Assembly (NCBI RefSeq): GCF_000720635.1
Contig: NZ_JOCF01000092.1
Coordinates: 1 to 50,400 of the forward strand
DNA: 50,400 nucleotides
From: Streptomyces sp. NRRL WC-3742
GTDB taxonomy: Bacteria; Actinomycetota; Actinomycetes; Streptomycetales; Streptomycetaceae
Reading direction: 5' to 3'
Shown: piece by piece, positions 33,320 to 42,490 of the stretch
Position numbering within the stretch: the first letter of the stretch is position 1
Layout of the letters: each line of letters begins with the position of its first letter
Made by a program: the position numbers and the translations under genes
Notes under the pieces: model-generated
Told to the model about the DNA's origin: nothing
The model's database searches: none
What the model saw: the letters and a program-made list of their open reading frames with translations, nothing else

Positions 33320-35467
33320 TCATATACCGGTCCGTTCGCTCGGGAAATTGGACATCATATCCGGGGGCGACTTCCCGTTGATCGCGGAATACCGCGCGCG
33401 GGAACCGGCCGGGACCCGACGGCGGTGATCACGGCACACTGACCCCAGGCTCGATCGGAATGGCAGGAGCCGGACCCGGGGTGAGGATCGATCCCGGCGG
33501 GCTGTCCCCGCACCCGCGTCGGCCTCTGGCGCCGGCGGGTAACCGGCGGACCATCGGAGAGGTGGACCCGGCGGGAGGTTCCGCCGTGGCGTCTCGCAGG
33601 CCCCGGCCGCGCTGCGGCGGGCGTGCCGGTCTTCCCCCGCATTGGGTCGGCCGTCCCGCCGCGGAGCGGGATCGGACGCCGCTACGGCTTCCGGGGGCGC
33701 GTCACGGGGCCCGGTCCCGTGTCCGGGTACCTGGCCGGCGCTTGCCCGATCGGCGGCCTCCTGACGGGATGCCTCGGTGGCGCCCCGCCGGTGCCGAGCG
33801 GTGTCGGCGGGGCGGGCCGTCGGCAGAGCCTCGCCACTCCGGGCACAGATCCGCTCCCGCTCGAGCCGGCGAGCAGCAAGCCGCCGGCGAAGGATTGTTC
33901 CTTCCGACTCGTCACCTCCTGCCGCCGACCGGTCGGCGGGTTCGCTCGCACCGGGCGCGACCCGCATTGTGAGCGGGTCTGTCGGGGGTGGCGCGTGCGG
34001 CGCGTGGCCGGACGGCTCCCACTGTTCCCGAAGCAGACGGCAGGCGGCAGCGGCGGCGGCGGGACCGCAGGAACGGCAGGTTTCCGGATCGTCGGCGTCG
34101 CGGACGACCAGGGGCCCGCGGCAGAGCGCGCACTCGGGGCTCCGGACCGGCCTGCTCCCGGTGACCGTCTCGCTCGCCCGGTCGACGACCTTGATCAGCC
34201 AGGGCAGCGGGGAGACCACCGAGGACCATGGCACGGCGCCGACCGGCTCCCTGCGGCGCGCGAACTCCCACGCCGACTCAAGGGCTTCGAGGACCACCGC
34301 ACCGTGGACATCGGGGGATGTGCCGTAGTCGGCGAATGTTGCGACGATGTGCTGAGCGAGGAGGTCGAGCTGTCGCTCGGTCAGCCGGTCCGCCAGCTGC
34401 CTCGGCAGGCGGCTCAGGGCCGACGACGCGGCTTGCCAGCCCCATCGCTTCTGCTCGTCGGTCACCGACCGGATCGTCTTCCGGACGGTCTGCCGTCTGT
34501 CGCGCCCTGCCGGGCCTGCTGCGTCCCCATCGGTTCCCGCCGCGCGGCCTCGCGCGCGGGTGCGCACGGTTTCCGATTCGCGGGACGGACAACCGCCCAC
34601 GACCGCAGGCGTGTTCAGCAGGTCATGTTGGGAGGATCGTGTTTCTGCCACCGAATCGGGGGTGGCCAGTGTCACCGGATCGGGGGGATCGGCTGTCACC
34701 GAACCGGCGGCCTCCCGGTACAGGCCGAGCGAGTCGCCGTGACGGGAACCCGGTCCGGTGTCGCGGACCCCAACACCGTCGCCCGCGGGCCCGTCCGCGG
34801 ACCGTGGCGCGGGGACGGGCCCGCTCGGGAGGGACTCCGGCTGCCCGTTCGGTACGCGGACGGGCACGGGATGGACGACGTATCTGTACGCCCTCCTCTC
34901 GCCGGCTCCTCGGCTCACCCACCCCTGGGCCAGGAGTTCACCCACCGCTATACGGGCCGTTGCCTCCTTCATCCCGCACTCGCGCGCGATCCGCGCGACG
35001 GGAGTCGGTTCGGGGAAGTGCTGCCGCAGGGAGAGCAGGGCATAGACCTTGAACCGGGTACCGGCCAGACGCGCCCGGGCGTACGAGCCGACGCACACGG
35101 TCAGCTCGTCGTCGGCGGGCGGACGGACGCGTCGGTTCATAGTTCCGGTGGCAGGATTCGGAGTCGCTCGAACCAGGCCCTTGGCCTTCGCTCTGGCGAG
35201 CAGACGGTTGACACCGCCCCGTGACAGCCCGAGCTGCCGCCCGATGGTCTCGTCGGCGGCGAAGCAGAATCCCGACTTCCAGCCGTAGTCCTGCACCAGC
35301 GTCACGACCCGGATCAGGTCGCCGGTCAAGTCCCTGTCACTGAGCCACACCGCCGGGAACCGGGTGGCGGGCAGGGCGGCCCGCCCGGTGGCACGGGCCT
35401 CCCCGCGAGCAGGCCCGGGGCCCTGGGCCTGCTCCGTGCACGCGGTGCCCGAGTGCGGCGGGCTCAT
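33320..35467 (-). CDS. Plasmid replication initiator-like protein with winged-helix domains and a zinc ribbon
   Basis: The 715-residue protein has two N-terminal winged-helix segments. The first is TGDLIRVVTLVQDYGWKSGF...ADETIGRQLGLSRGGVNRLLARA; the second is KVYALLSLRQHF...VARIARECGMKEATARIAVGEL. A linker leads to a conserved-looking helical region (RQLADRLTERQLDLLAQHIVAT, GAVPWSSVVSPLPWLIKVVD) and a zinc ribbon, CALCRGPL...ETCRSC. The last 250 residues are low-complexity. This layout fits replication proteins of actinobacterial linear plasmids, but an exact family is not certain. Three 24-bp direct repeats lie within the gene. The long upstream region probably contains its promoter. Confidence 0.65.
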   Translation of the reverse strand: MSPPHSGTACTEQAQGPGPARGEARATGRAALPATRFPAVWLSDRDLTGDLIRVVTLVQDYGWKSGFCFAADETIGRQLGLSRGGVNRLLARAKAKGLVRATPNPATGTMNRRVRPPADDELTVCVGSYARARLAGTRFKVYALLSLRQHFPEPTPVARIARECGMKEATARIAVGELLAQGWVSRGAGERRAYRYVVHPVPVRVPNGQPESLPSGPVPAPRSADGPAGDGVGVRDTGPGSRHGDSLGLYREAAGSVTADPPDPVTLATPDSVAETRSSQHDLLNTPAVVGGCPSRESETVRTRARGRAAGTDGDAAGPAGRDRRQTVRKTIRSVTDEQKRWGWQAASSALSRLPRQLADRLTERQLDLLAQHIVATFADYGTSPDVHGAVVLEALESAWEFARRREPVGAVPWSSVVSPLPWLIKVVDRASETVTGSRPVRSPECALCRGPLVVRDADDPETCRSCGPAAAAAACRLLREQWEPSGHAPHAPPPTDPLTMRVAPGASEPADRSAAGGDESEGTILRRRLAARRLERERICARSGEALPTARPADTARHRRGATEASRQEAADRASAGQVPGHGTGPRDAPPEAVAASDPAPRRDGRPNAGEDRHARRSAAGACETPRRNLPPGPPLRWSAGYPPAPEADAGAGTARRDRSSPRVRLLPFRSSLGSVCRDHRRRVPAGSRARYSAINGKSPPDMMSNFPSERTGI
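34649..34720. repeat. Three 24-bp direct repeats inside the replication gene (candidate iterons)
   Basis: Units begin at 34649, 34673 and 34697, exactly 24 bp apart, each starting CACCG(A/G)(A/A)(T/C)CGG. The second and third diverge more at their ends. They encode the imperfect peptide repeat VTADPPDP/VTLATPDS/VAET. Replication origins of some Streptomyces linear plasmids carry iterons within rep genes, so an origin role is plausible. Confidence 0.5.
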
Positions 35468-36760
35468 GGCGCACCGCCGAAAGCCCGACGCCCGCCCGGC
35501 CGCCCGTCGACGCCCGGATCGGTCGACGGGCGATACGCCGGCCGTCCCGAAGTCGCCGAGGCAACCCTTTCCCTGGCCGGCTCCAATCGAGCGGCGGTCA
35601 CTCGCGCTCGAGAGCCCGTTTGGGGAGGTCCTTTGAGGTTTCGCTCATTCAGATGCCTGCGCCCTCCCCAGGGAAGGACGGAACGGCGGATCACGACATG
35701 GGCGGGGAGCGGCTGGTAGATTCTGATTCGGTGATGCAAAATGGCAGTGCCTACTTACGGACGTGTGAGAAGGCAACAGCCCGTCAGGACACAGGTTCTC
35801 GCCTGATCCCGAGTGTGCGGACGGGCCGAGGCAGCGGTGAAATTCCGCCGTCGACTCAGGCATGTGGTCGGCGACGACGGATACAGGGCGTTCAGACACC
35901 GAGGCATGTGGTTGTGCGCAGACGGTGAAGGTCCGGTGGTGCGGACCAAGCCGTCTTCATGCTGCTAGGTCACGTCAAAACCTCCCCGCAGGGGGCACGG
36001 CGATTGAAGAGGGTCGAACGAGGAGAAGCGATCACGAGTGGCCGCTTCTGCCTCACGCGGTTTCGAGTCCAGGCGCCCAAGGGGTGATCTGGAACAGCGA
36101 TGTCGCACCGACTGCACCCCCGCAGCCGTCCGGACTCCGGTGAGTCCGGACGGCTGATCCACGACTGAACCAAGTCTCGACCAAGAGTACTCCTCCCATC
36201 ACAGAGTGTGAATACCTCTCGTGTGCGATTCATCGCAGGGGCTCATCCGGCCATAGGCAGTAGTTCGTTCGAGTCAGCAAGAACGGACAGCTCGAACGCT
36301 GGGCAGTGGGGTTTGATCGTCCGCCCGGAGCGTTCCGCGTGATGGCGACGGCAGGATGTCAACGGCCATGATGCGGCATGCAGCGGTCCTGCCACCAGTC
36401 ACCCGAAACGGGAAACGTGCAACCGGCCATTTCACGCACGCAACCCGAGCGTCTGTTAATCGGATGACCGAAGGCCGGCTACCGAGCGGCTCCGCGCGCG
36501 GGCGCGCCCCGCTGGGGAGAATTGCAAAGCATCCGGCACCGTTCGGGGCCGTCCCGCTGTGGGAGAGGGGAAGCCGAACGAGCGGACAGGGGGCGCGCTC
36601 GCTTCGACCGTCCCCATCCGAGGCCAGCCGCAAGAACGCCGCACACTCGACAAGGAGCTCGGCGGCCTGGGTAAAAGCTCCGAGCGTCGGCAGCCTGAGC
36701 ATATTTCAGGACACCCGGATGCCGTACATTTCCCGGCGATTAGCCCATCGTTGTCGGGGC
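35468..36760. other. 1.3-kb intergenic region upstream of the replication gene
   Basis: No credible long gene. A 43-codon frame at 35837-35968 (start VKFRRRLRHVVGDDG, GAGG five nt upstream) is the only small candidate and I do not call it. Perfect hairpin arms occur at 36124-36136 and 36143-36155. A wider inverted repeat, CGTTCGAG/CTCGAACG, spans 36266-36298. The region is less GC-rich than the genes around it and is a reasonable place for an origin or promoter. Confidence 0.4.
36124..36155. terminator. Perfect 13-bp hairpin
   Basis: AGCCGTCCGGACT at 36124-36136 and AGTCCGGACGGCT at 36143-36155 around a 6-nt loop. It is shaped like a terminator, but no confident gene ends just before it. Confidence 0.5.
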
Positions 36761-37012
36761 ATGAGTCCAACAGCAGTCAAGCCGCCTCCTCCATTGCCGC
36801 TAGATCGGGACCGGATCTGCAGTGCCGGTGACAACTGGCTATTCGTTCCGGACCGGACGAATCCTGCGGGCGACCTGGAAATCGGTTATCTCGTGAAGAA
36901 CGGCGAACGCGTGGTGCTGGCGCATTGCTCACGCCAGCTGGCCGAACTCTTCCGCATCCTGCTCCGGCTCGAGTTCGAGTTCTCGACGCGGCTGCAACGA
37001 TCAGAGGAATAA
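36761..37012 (+). CDS. Hypothetical protein, 83 residues
   Basis: The compact product reads MSPTAVKPPPPLPLDRDRIC, then GDNWLFVPDRTNPAGDLEIG and a helical end (SRQLAELFRILLRLEFEF). The frame is open to 36356, but upstream residues are Arg/Ser-rich and look non-coding, so I start at the ATG at 36761 (GGGG upstream). It lies 57 bp before the DUF2637-like gene on the same strand. I do not recognise it. Confidence 0.55.
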   Translation: MSPTAVKPPPPLPLDRDRICSAGDNWLFVPDRTNPAGDLEIGYLVKNGERVVLAHCSRQLAELFRILLRLEFEFSTRLQRSEE

Positions 37013-37069
37013 ACGGGCTGATTGAGGGCGTCGGCCGCGATCCACGATGACGCAAACAGGAGGACTGCT

Positions 37070-37780
37070 TTGTACGAGTCGACGGACATCGATTTCAGCC
37101 CCTACTGCACACCTGGATTCAACCCCGACGACGGGGTCATACACAACCGCTCTCTCTGGCCGTCCGCCGGGCAGTTGTCCGCCGACCTGTCCTATCCGGT
37201 CGTCAACGGCTGGGTCGATCCGGGGATGCTTCCGCATTCTTTGAACGCGGAAGCGGTCGAGGAGGAGGCCGGCCTGCCAGCCATGGGGTTCCATCCCCAG
37301 TTGATCGCCGACCGCCGGGAGCACCGCGCCCGCCCGGCGCGCCGCCGGCCCGACATCCTCGGATCCGTCATCGGATTCCTGACGCTGACGATCGTCACGA
37401 CGGTCTGCATCCTTGGTTGGATGATCTCCTACCATCCGCTGCGGGACGTGGCCCTGTCGCAGCTGCCGAGGGGTCTGTCCCAGTACTGGCCGGTCGTCGT
37501 CTACGGGCCGTGGATGGTCGCCTCCCTCTCTGTTCTGCGTGCCGCGCTGGGAGGGCGCAGGATGGCGAACTCCTGGACGGTCATCCTGGTATTCGCGGGC
37601 ATCGCCAGCCTCCTGTGCATCATCAACACACCCTGCACGATGCCCGAGGCCGTCGTCGCGGGCCTTCCGCCGGTGACGGCTGTGGTGTCCTTGCAGCAGA
37701 TGGTGCGCCAGCTGCTCGTCGCCCGACAGGAGCCCCAAGAGGACCGTAGGCAGAAACCCTCGCACCGGGCATCTCGGTAG
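37070..37780 (+). CDS. DUF2637-like membrane protein
   Basis: The TTG at 37070 has AGGAGG six nt upstream and gives a 236-residue product. Residues 1-95 are soluble. Four hydrophobic segments follow: near 103-124 (GFLTLTIVTTVCILGWMI), 145-165 (YWPVVVYGPWMVASLSVL), 178-200 (TVILVFAGIASLLCIINTPCTM) and about 205-220. The arrangement GWMISYHPLRDVA...YWPVVVYGPWMVASLSVLRAA matches the DUF2637 pattern found in many actinobacterial plasmids beside transfer or spread genes. Location is the membrane; a role in plasmid spread is inferred from that association. Confidence 0.65.
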   Translation: MYESTDIDFSPYCTPGFNPDDGVIHNRSLWPSAGQLSADLSYPVVNGWVDPGMLPHSLNAEAVEEEAGLPAMGFHPQLIADRREHRARPARRRPDILGSVIGFLTLTIVTTVCILGWMISYHPLRDVALSQLPRGLSQYWPVVVYGPWMVASLSVLRAALGGRRMANSWTVILVFAGIASLLCIINTPCTMPEAVVAGLPPVTAVVSLQQMVRQLLVARQEPQEDRRQKPSHRASR

Positions 37781-38437
37781 CACATGAACACACGGCGCAT
37801 GCATTCTCCGCCCGTCCGTGCGGGAACCCGAAGATTCTCTTTCAGGGTCATCGCCGCGCGCATGGCGATGATCGGCAGGAAGCGGCCGCGACCGATCCGG
37901 GCATCGCCGGCGTCCCCACCCCGACCGGCAGCCCGACCGCGAGTGATTGACGCGCGCTGGCACTCCCCTTCTCTGCCAGGAGGGGCGCCGCACTGTTCCG
38001 GGTCGGCACGCCACTGGATGCGGGCGGCGTCCGGCCGTTGCTTCGGATCGAGCACTGTCCCGGCTGAACCGTTCCCGATGTCGGTCCGGCAGCGACCATG
38101 GTTCACATGCCAGGTCCACCGAGCACGCTCTCACATCAACCTGCCGCCGATCCGCTGCCCACGCGGGACCCCACGATCGCTGCGCCCTCCTTCCTCCCCC
38201 GCCCACGTTGCTGCCCGTGGGCAACGGATCGGGCGGGCCGAACTGAGCAGCGCCCATGGCGAGGCGGGTCACATCAGGTTGGCCCAATAGGGTGAATCAT
38301 CCATCTTTCGGGTGACCTCACGTTTGGCGCGGGTAGCTACGGAGTGCGTGCGAGGGCTGCAGACCGTAGCCGCACCCCGGCGCTGAACTCATATGGCCGG
38401 TAACCATGCTCCGACGGAATTGAAAGGAACGAGACTC
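37781..38437. other. Gene-free stretch before the micro-ORF
   Basis: About 650 bp with only Arg/Pro/Ser-rich shadow frames. The last 150 bp before 38438 should carry the promoter of the micro-ORF. Nothing else seen. Confidence 0.35.
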
Positions 38438-38491
38438 ATGCTCCTCACTCTGCTCGGTAACATCGTGGCCTTCCTCGGCTGGCTGCTCTAG
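38438..38491 (+). CDS. 17-residue hydrophobic peptide (possible small membrane peptide)
   Basis: ATG at 38438 with AAAGGAA about 8 nt upstream, encoding MLLTLLGNIVAFLGWLL and a stop at 38489-38491. The whole peptide is one hydrophobic helix, long enough to lie in or across a membrane. A perfect GC hairpin 27 bp after the stop (38518-38551) supports an independent transcript. No coding sequence overlaps it. It could be a small membrane regulator or a type I toxin-like peptide, but size alone makes this uncertain. Confidence 0.4.
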   Translation: MLLTLLGNIVAFLGWLL

Positions 38492-38517
38492 CGGTTGTCG
38501 ACCCACCCGGCGGCGAG

Positions 38518-38551
38518 CCGGCCCCGCCCACGCGTTCGGTGACGGGGCCGG
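38518..38551 (+). terminator. Hairpin after the micro-ORF
   Basis: CCGGCCCCG at 38518-38526 and CGGGGCCGG at 38543-38551, perfect 9-bp arms with a 16-nt loop. Confidence 0.5.
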
Positions 38552-38836
38552 ACTCACCAAGAGCCTGCCGCGACTTCGAGATGTCCTCCGACTGACGCCA
38601 TCCCATGCCGCACGCCGGCCGGGCCTCCCCAACCGGGGCAAGCCGGCGCTGGTCGCGCAACGGCACCCTGACGGCCTCTCCGGGCGAGCGCGACGCCTCG
38701 GCCGAACAGGCCCTCGACAGCCCGGGACCGGCCTTCACCTCCACTGGCAGCGGGAACAGCTCCACAAGCCGGAATCCCGCCGCGGTGATCACGATCCCCG
38801 CCGCCGCGGCGGCCGGCACCTGCACAGGTACCGTGA

Positions 38837-38983
38837 CAGGCCGAAATCGAGGAGATCCTCGAAGGCGAGATCGTCATCGAGCCGACGACCGCCCAGGAAC
38901 TGGGCCAGGCACTCACCCGCCGCGCGGTCGACCTTGCCAACGACCTCGGCCGGCGCCGTCTCACCCCTGGCGAACCGGATTGA
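38837..38983 (+). pseudogene. C-terminal protein fragment
   Basis: From just after an in-frame stop the plus strand encodes QAEIEEILEGEIVIEPTTAQ, then ELGQALTRRAVDLANDLGRR and a stop at 38981. It has normal protein composition but no usable start codon and no ribosome site, so it looks like the 3' end of a gene whose beginning was lost. Family not recognised. Confidence 0.35.
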
Positions 38984-39017
38984 CCACCGCGGAATACGCA
39001 GTGGGGACGACGACTCC

Positions 39018-40007
39018 GTGTGGGAACCCATCGCCCCGCCCGCCCCCGCACCCGATGACCGGCCGGCCCCAGACACACCCGCCGACGCCCTGGCCGAACT
39101 CCTGACCGCGATCAGCCGACGCCAGCACGAACACCGCGACCGCACCGCCCGCCGCCTGACCGCCGTCCTCGACGGCGGCCTGCTCACCGAGGAACTCACC
39201 GAGCTCGCCCTCTACTACCGAGCCAAGGCCGACAAGGACCTCGGCCGCACCGCCGCGTCCCTCGAAGGGATGCGCCGCGTCGCCGGCGGCGGCGGCCGCC
39301 TCGCCGGGCAGGCCCAGCGCGGCATCGCCAACCTGGCCCGCATCCACGGCGACTTCCCCGCCGCACTCGCCGCCTCCTCCACCCTGACCTGGAAGAGCCG
39401 CCGCCACCGCGTGCGCGGAGACATCCTGTGGCCGCAGGGCACCTTCACCGCTGCCGCCCAGGCCCTGCGCGACGGCCGCGCCGAAGCCGAGCAGCACGAC
39501 GCCCCCGGCGAGCGCGCCATCGCCCAGACCCGCCTCGCGCTCGTCACCGCCTTCACCGACCCCGACCGGGCCGGGGAGGAGATCGACCTCGCCCGCCAGT
39601 ACCTCGAGCCGCTCGACCAGCGCGCCACCGTCCTGCACCTCCAGGTCGCCAGCCTCGTCCGCGACGCCGGCACCGACGACCGCGACATCACCGACCGCGC
39701 CACCGTCCTGCGCGCCCAGATCGACGTCGCCGGCCTGCCCTGGCTCATCCCGCTACTCGAGACCGCCCTCGCCTTCCACCACACCGTCCGCGACGACCAG
39801 GACGACCTGGCCGCCACCCTCGACCGGCTGCGCGAGGCCACCGCCAGCGGCGACTTCTCCTACTATGCGGACATCGCCCACTACATGGCCGGCCTCCCAC
39901 TCCCGCACCCCTCGACCACACGGTGGCTCGACGACGAGAACGAGGTGCGCGCCCGCTGGCGCACCCTGGTCACCACGCGCCAAGACCGCCTGAACGCCAG
40001 GCGCTGA
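39018..40007 (+). CDS. TPR-like helical-repeat protein (possibly the C-terminal part of a larger NTPase)
   Basis: The 329-residue product is almost entirely helical with TPR-like pairs (LTEELTELALYYRAKADKDL, LAGQAQRGIANLARIHGDFP, GTFTAAAQALRDGRAEAEQH, ERAIAQTRLALVTAFTDPDR). It resembles C-terminal halves of streptomycete ATP/GTP-binding proteins that normally carry an N-terminal P-loop domain; none is visible upstream. The frame opens at a TTG at 38934. The GTG at 39018 gives MWEPIAPPAP with GGGGA about 10 nt upstream and is my choice. It may be a truncated derivative that still folds, or a stand-alone protein. A strong terminator follows. Confidence 0.5.
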   Translation: MWEPIAPPAPAPDDRPAPDTPADALAELLTAISRRQHEHRDRTARRLTAVLDGGLLTEELTELALYYRAKADKDLGRTAASLEGMRRVAGGGGRLAGQAQRGIANLARIHGDFPAALAASSTLTWKSRRHRVRGDILWPQGTFTAAAQALRDGRAEAEQHDAPGERAIAQTRLALVTAFTDPDRAGEEIDLARQYLEPLDQRATVLHLQVASLVRDAGTDDRDITDRATVLRAQIDVAGLPWLIPLLETALAFHHTVRDDQDDLAATLDRLREATASGDFSYYADIAHYMAGLPLPHPSTTRWLDDENEVRARWRTLVTTRQDRLNARR

Positions 40008-40014
40008 AACCCGA

Positions 40015-40042
40015 GAGGCCGGCCCCATCCGGGGCCGGCCTC
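40015..40042 (+). terminator. Strong hairpin after the helical-repeat gene
   Basis: GAGGCCGGCCCC at 40015-40026 and GGGGCCGGCCTC at 40031-40042, a perfect 12-bp stem with a 4-nt loop, 8 bp after the stop. Confidence 0.85.
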
Positions 40043-40129
40043 CGTACGAAACGCCCGCTGCTTCTGCCCTCCCCCGAGGCGGCGCAGCTCCTCCAGGATC
40101 GCCGCCTGCCCGGCGGGCAGATCACGTGA

Positions 40130-40426
40130 TCAGTCCACCCGCAGGACGCGGGAGACGTAGACCTGCGGCGGGTCCGTGTCCTCGGCCACCGCGTACTCCA
40201 CCAGGCCCAGGTCCCTGCGCAGCGGCGCGGAGTACATGCCCGGCCGACCGGGGACCGGCATGCTCAGGTGGGGTAGCGGGTTCTCGCGCAGGTCAACGAG
40301 GAAGGCCACGAAGGCGGAGAACACGTCGGCCGGTGTGGCCGGGTCGGCGAGGAACTCCTCGACGGCCGGGGAGAGCGTGATCGGGTCGTCCTCGTCGTCC
40401 GGGTACTCGGCGAAGTCGTCGCTCAC
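40130..40426 (-). CDS. Putative RelE/ParE-like toxin
   Basis: The 98-residue product has an acidic N-terminus and a C-terminal half of the RelE-like type (FLVDLRENPLPHLSMPVPG, then GMYSAPLRRDLGLVEYAVAE and PQVYVSRVLRVD). The alternating basic strands fit the RelE/ParE fold, but no catalytic residue can be assigned with confidence. It begins at a GTG that overlaps the stop of the upstream small gene (GTGA), the usual arrangement of a toxin-antitoxin pair. It is coupled to the partner at 40423. Confidence 0.5.
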   Translation of the reverse strand: MSDDFAEYPDDEDDPITLSPAVEEFLADPATPADVFSAFVAFLVDLRENPLPHLSMPVPGRPGMYSAPLRRDLGLVEYAVAEDTDPPQVYVSRVLRVD

Positions 40427-40704
40427 AGGGCCCCGAGACGGCGCAGGACCGCAGAGGCCGAGGTGCCCGGGGCGGTGCCGGTCTGGACGGCGGCGTGGAT
40501 GCGGTCACCCTCCGGATCGCGGTACAGCTCGGCACGCAGCCACCACCGCTTCAGCACCCCGCCGATCGTCTCGATGTCGGCCTCGCCCATCTCCCGGTAG
40601 AACTCCATCCGCTGCGCGGGCGGCAGCGCCGCGGCGACGGCGTCCTGGGTTCGTGGAATGGGCTGGTGGCCGTCGTGGTGGCCGTGCAGGGGCGCTGCGC
40701 TCAC
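40423..40704 (-). CDS. Putative antitoxin or partner of the RelE-like protein
   Basis: About 93 residues: a His-rich start (APLHGHHDGHQPIPRTQDAV) and a helical middle (PPAQRMEFYREMGEADIETI, GGVLKRWWLRAELYRDPEGD). The GTG at 40704 lies 5 nt after GGAGG; an ATG one codon earlier (40707) is too close to that site. Its stop overlaps the start of the RelE-like gene. Such helical small proteins commonly precede RelE-type genes in streptomycetes. Neutralising activity is inferred from position only. Confidence 0.45.
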   Translation of the reverse strand: MSAAPLHGHHDGHQPIPRTQDAVAAALPPAQRMEFYREMGEADIETIGGVLKRWWLRAELYRDPEGDRIHAAVQTGTAPGTSASAVLRRLGAL

Positions 40705-40817
40705 CATGTCCTCCGGGAGTCTCGTACGGGCGGGACCGATACCAGTGTCCCCTCTCCGGGACACCGTCCGGTACCCGGGGCCGGACCCCGGCAGGCCCCG
40801 GGCGCGAAGGCCGCCGG

Positions 40818-41252
40818 TCAGCCCCTGCCCGGCCCGCCGAGCGTCCACCCGCCGACCGCCGCAACCGGGCCGCGCCAGGTCGGCAGGGCGTAGGCACTCT
40901 GTCCGGACCTGACGGTGACGTCCCGCAGGTGCAGGAAACGGCGGTCCGGCCCGCGCCGACGCCGGCCCTGTTCGACGGCGTCGTCCAGGTGGGCGAGCGC
41001 TTCCTTCGCGACCCGGCGCAGGTCGTAGTCCTGCTCGCCGAGCCGGGCGAGGTGAAGCCGCTCCCATGCCTCGGTGGAGATCACGGTCCCCGTCACGAGC
41101 GCGCCGTCCAGAACCAGGGTGACGGTGATGTCCTCCGCCGCGACGTCCGGGTGCTCCGCTCCAAGACGCAACAGCTCCAGATGCGGGTCCACATGCTCAT
41201 CCCGCTGCAGCAGCATCCTCAGGGCCGCCGGAACCGCATCCCTCCACGACAC
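40818..41252 (-). CDS. GvpU-like protein
   Basis: The 144-residue product contains ITVTLVLDGALVTGTVIST, a helical charged middle (YDLRRVAKEALAHLDDAVEQ) and RRFLHLRDVTVRSG...TWRGPVAAVGGWTLG. These two blocks resemble GvpU gas-vesicle accessory proteins (VGG.LVSG.LIS and FIHL..A....G...P..RG.L..V.GF.LG). No other gvp genes are present, so it is more likely a relative with another role. The frame is open well upstream; the GTG at 41252 follows AGGGGA, while an ATG at 41318 is also possible. Confidence 0.5.
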   Translation of the reverse strand: MSWRDAVPAALRMLLQRDEHVDPHLELLRLGAEHPDVAAEDITVTLVLDGALVTGTVISTEAWERLHLARLGEQDYDLRRVAKEALAHLDDAVEQGRRRRGPDRRFLHLRDVTVRSGQSAYALPTWRGPVAAVGGWTLGGPGRG

Positions 41253-41370
41253 CGCGCTGCTCTCCCCTCGCCCTGGGTGGGTCCGAGTTGAACTATGCCC
41301 TGCCAGAGGCCGGCTCATCCGGGGGATTCGTAGGCCGTGCTGGGGTTCGGCGGAGCCGTGGGGCAGGCCG

Positions 41371-42490
41371 TCAGATGTTGTGCAGGTAGGCGAGCTGGAT
41401 GGTGCGGGCGGCCTGTTCTGCGGTGTCGTGCAGCATCGCCTCCTGGGTGACCGGGTCGCCGAGGAAGCACTGCTCGTACACCGCGACCCACGAGGAGCAC
41501 GTCCGGGTTGACGGTCCATCCGGCAAGCGCCCAGAAGTCGCCGAAGATCCGGTTGTCCAGTGCCGTGGTGACATCCGTGTCCGGCAGCCGGCGCAGCATC
41601 GGGTCCGCCGGAACGGCGACCACGGCCGGCAGCGCGGGTGCCGCTGCGGCCGGGAGCGAGGATGCCTGTTGCGCCAGGCGGCGGTCCACCAGCTCTCGCA
41701 GCCCGCCGCGGCCGGGCTGCGCGGCCGATGAGGTTTCCCCTCGGGGTGCAACGGGCTCCGGGGCGGCGTCTGTGACGGCCGACGGGGTTTCTCCCCGGGG
41801 GGCTTCGACGTGTTCTGGGCCCGTCGTGGAGGTCGTCGCGGTCGGAGCCTCGGGTACCGGGGCTTCTCCCCGGGGCGCGGGGGCGAGCGGCTCGGGATCG
41901 GCCGCTCCCGCCAAACCTGCGGGCGGGGCTTCGCGATCTCCCCCGGCAGCGTTCGGGACGACCACCTCGCGGGGCCGCGTTTCGCCTCGGGGTGAAACTC
42001 CGGGTATCGGGAGGGTTTGGTCAGGCTCGGGCCGCCGAGTGGGGTGTGTGGCCAGCAACTGCTCCGCGAGCTCACGGTGGCGGGCGGTCAGGGCGCGGGC
42101 GGCGTGGAGGATATCGGCCAGGGCCTGGCTGGCCAGAGCAGGGTCGCCTTGGCGGGCGGCGCGGTCGAGCCGGAGCAGGAACGCGGTGTCCTGGCGGCGC
42201 AGGTTTTCGCTGAGGGCCAGTAGCTCGACCGCTTCGGGGCTGGTCGCCAGCCCGGCGGGAAGCGGGGTTTCGCCCCGGGGGGATTGAGCGGAGGCGGCGA
42301 GCGTCTGTACCTGCCGTTCCTTGTCCCGCTGGCGGTCTGCCCGGGAGGAGCACGCCTTCGAGCAGTACTTCCGCGGGCGCCCGCCCCTGCCGCTGCCGCC
42401 CTGTCCGAGCTCCGCGCCGCACACGGTGCAGGTCGGCACACCGAACAGCATCGGCTCGACCGGAACGTTTATCCCCGGGGAGAAACTCAT
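41371..42490 (-). pseudogene. Zinc-ribbon protein gene studded with palindromes; one-base frameshift near its end
   Basis: The ATG at 42490 begins MSFSPGINVPVEPMLFGVPT and a zinc ribbon (CTVCGAEL...RKYCSKACSSRADRQRDKER). A helical region follows (ALASQALADILHAARALTARH). A long Pro/Ala linker has five [AS]PRGE motifs, and the C-terminal domain contains TALDNRIFGDFWALAGWTVN. At about 41495 the homologous ending shifts frame: VAVYEQCFLGDPVTQEAMLH, ending LAYLHNI at 41371, lies in another frame. Either this is a real one-base loss or a sequencing error. The gene follows the parA-parB-small gene run on the same strand, so a role in segregation is inferred. Confidence 0.6.

Noticed and set aside
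35837..35968. 43-codon frame starting VKFRRRLRHVV
   Set aside because: Plausible spacing from GAGG but no recognisable features, and followed by no terminator nearby; left as part of the intergenic description.
38605..39105. Plus-strand 166-codon frame
   Set aside because: Overlaps the start of the better-supported helical-repeat gene and has low-complexity composition.
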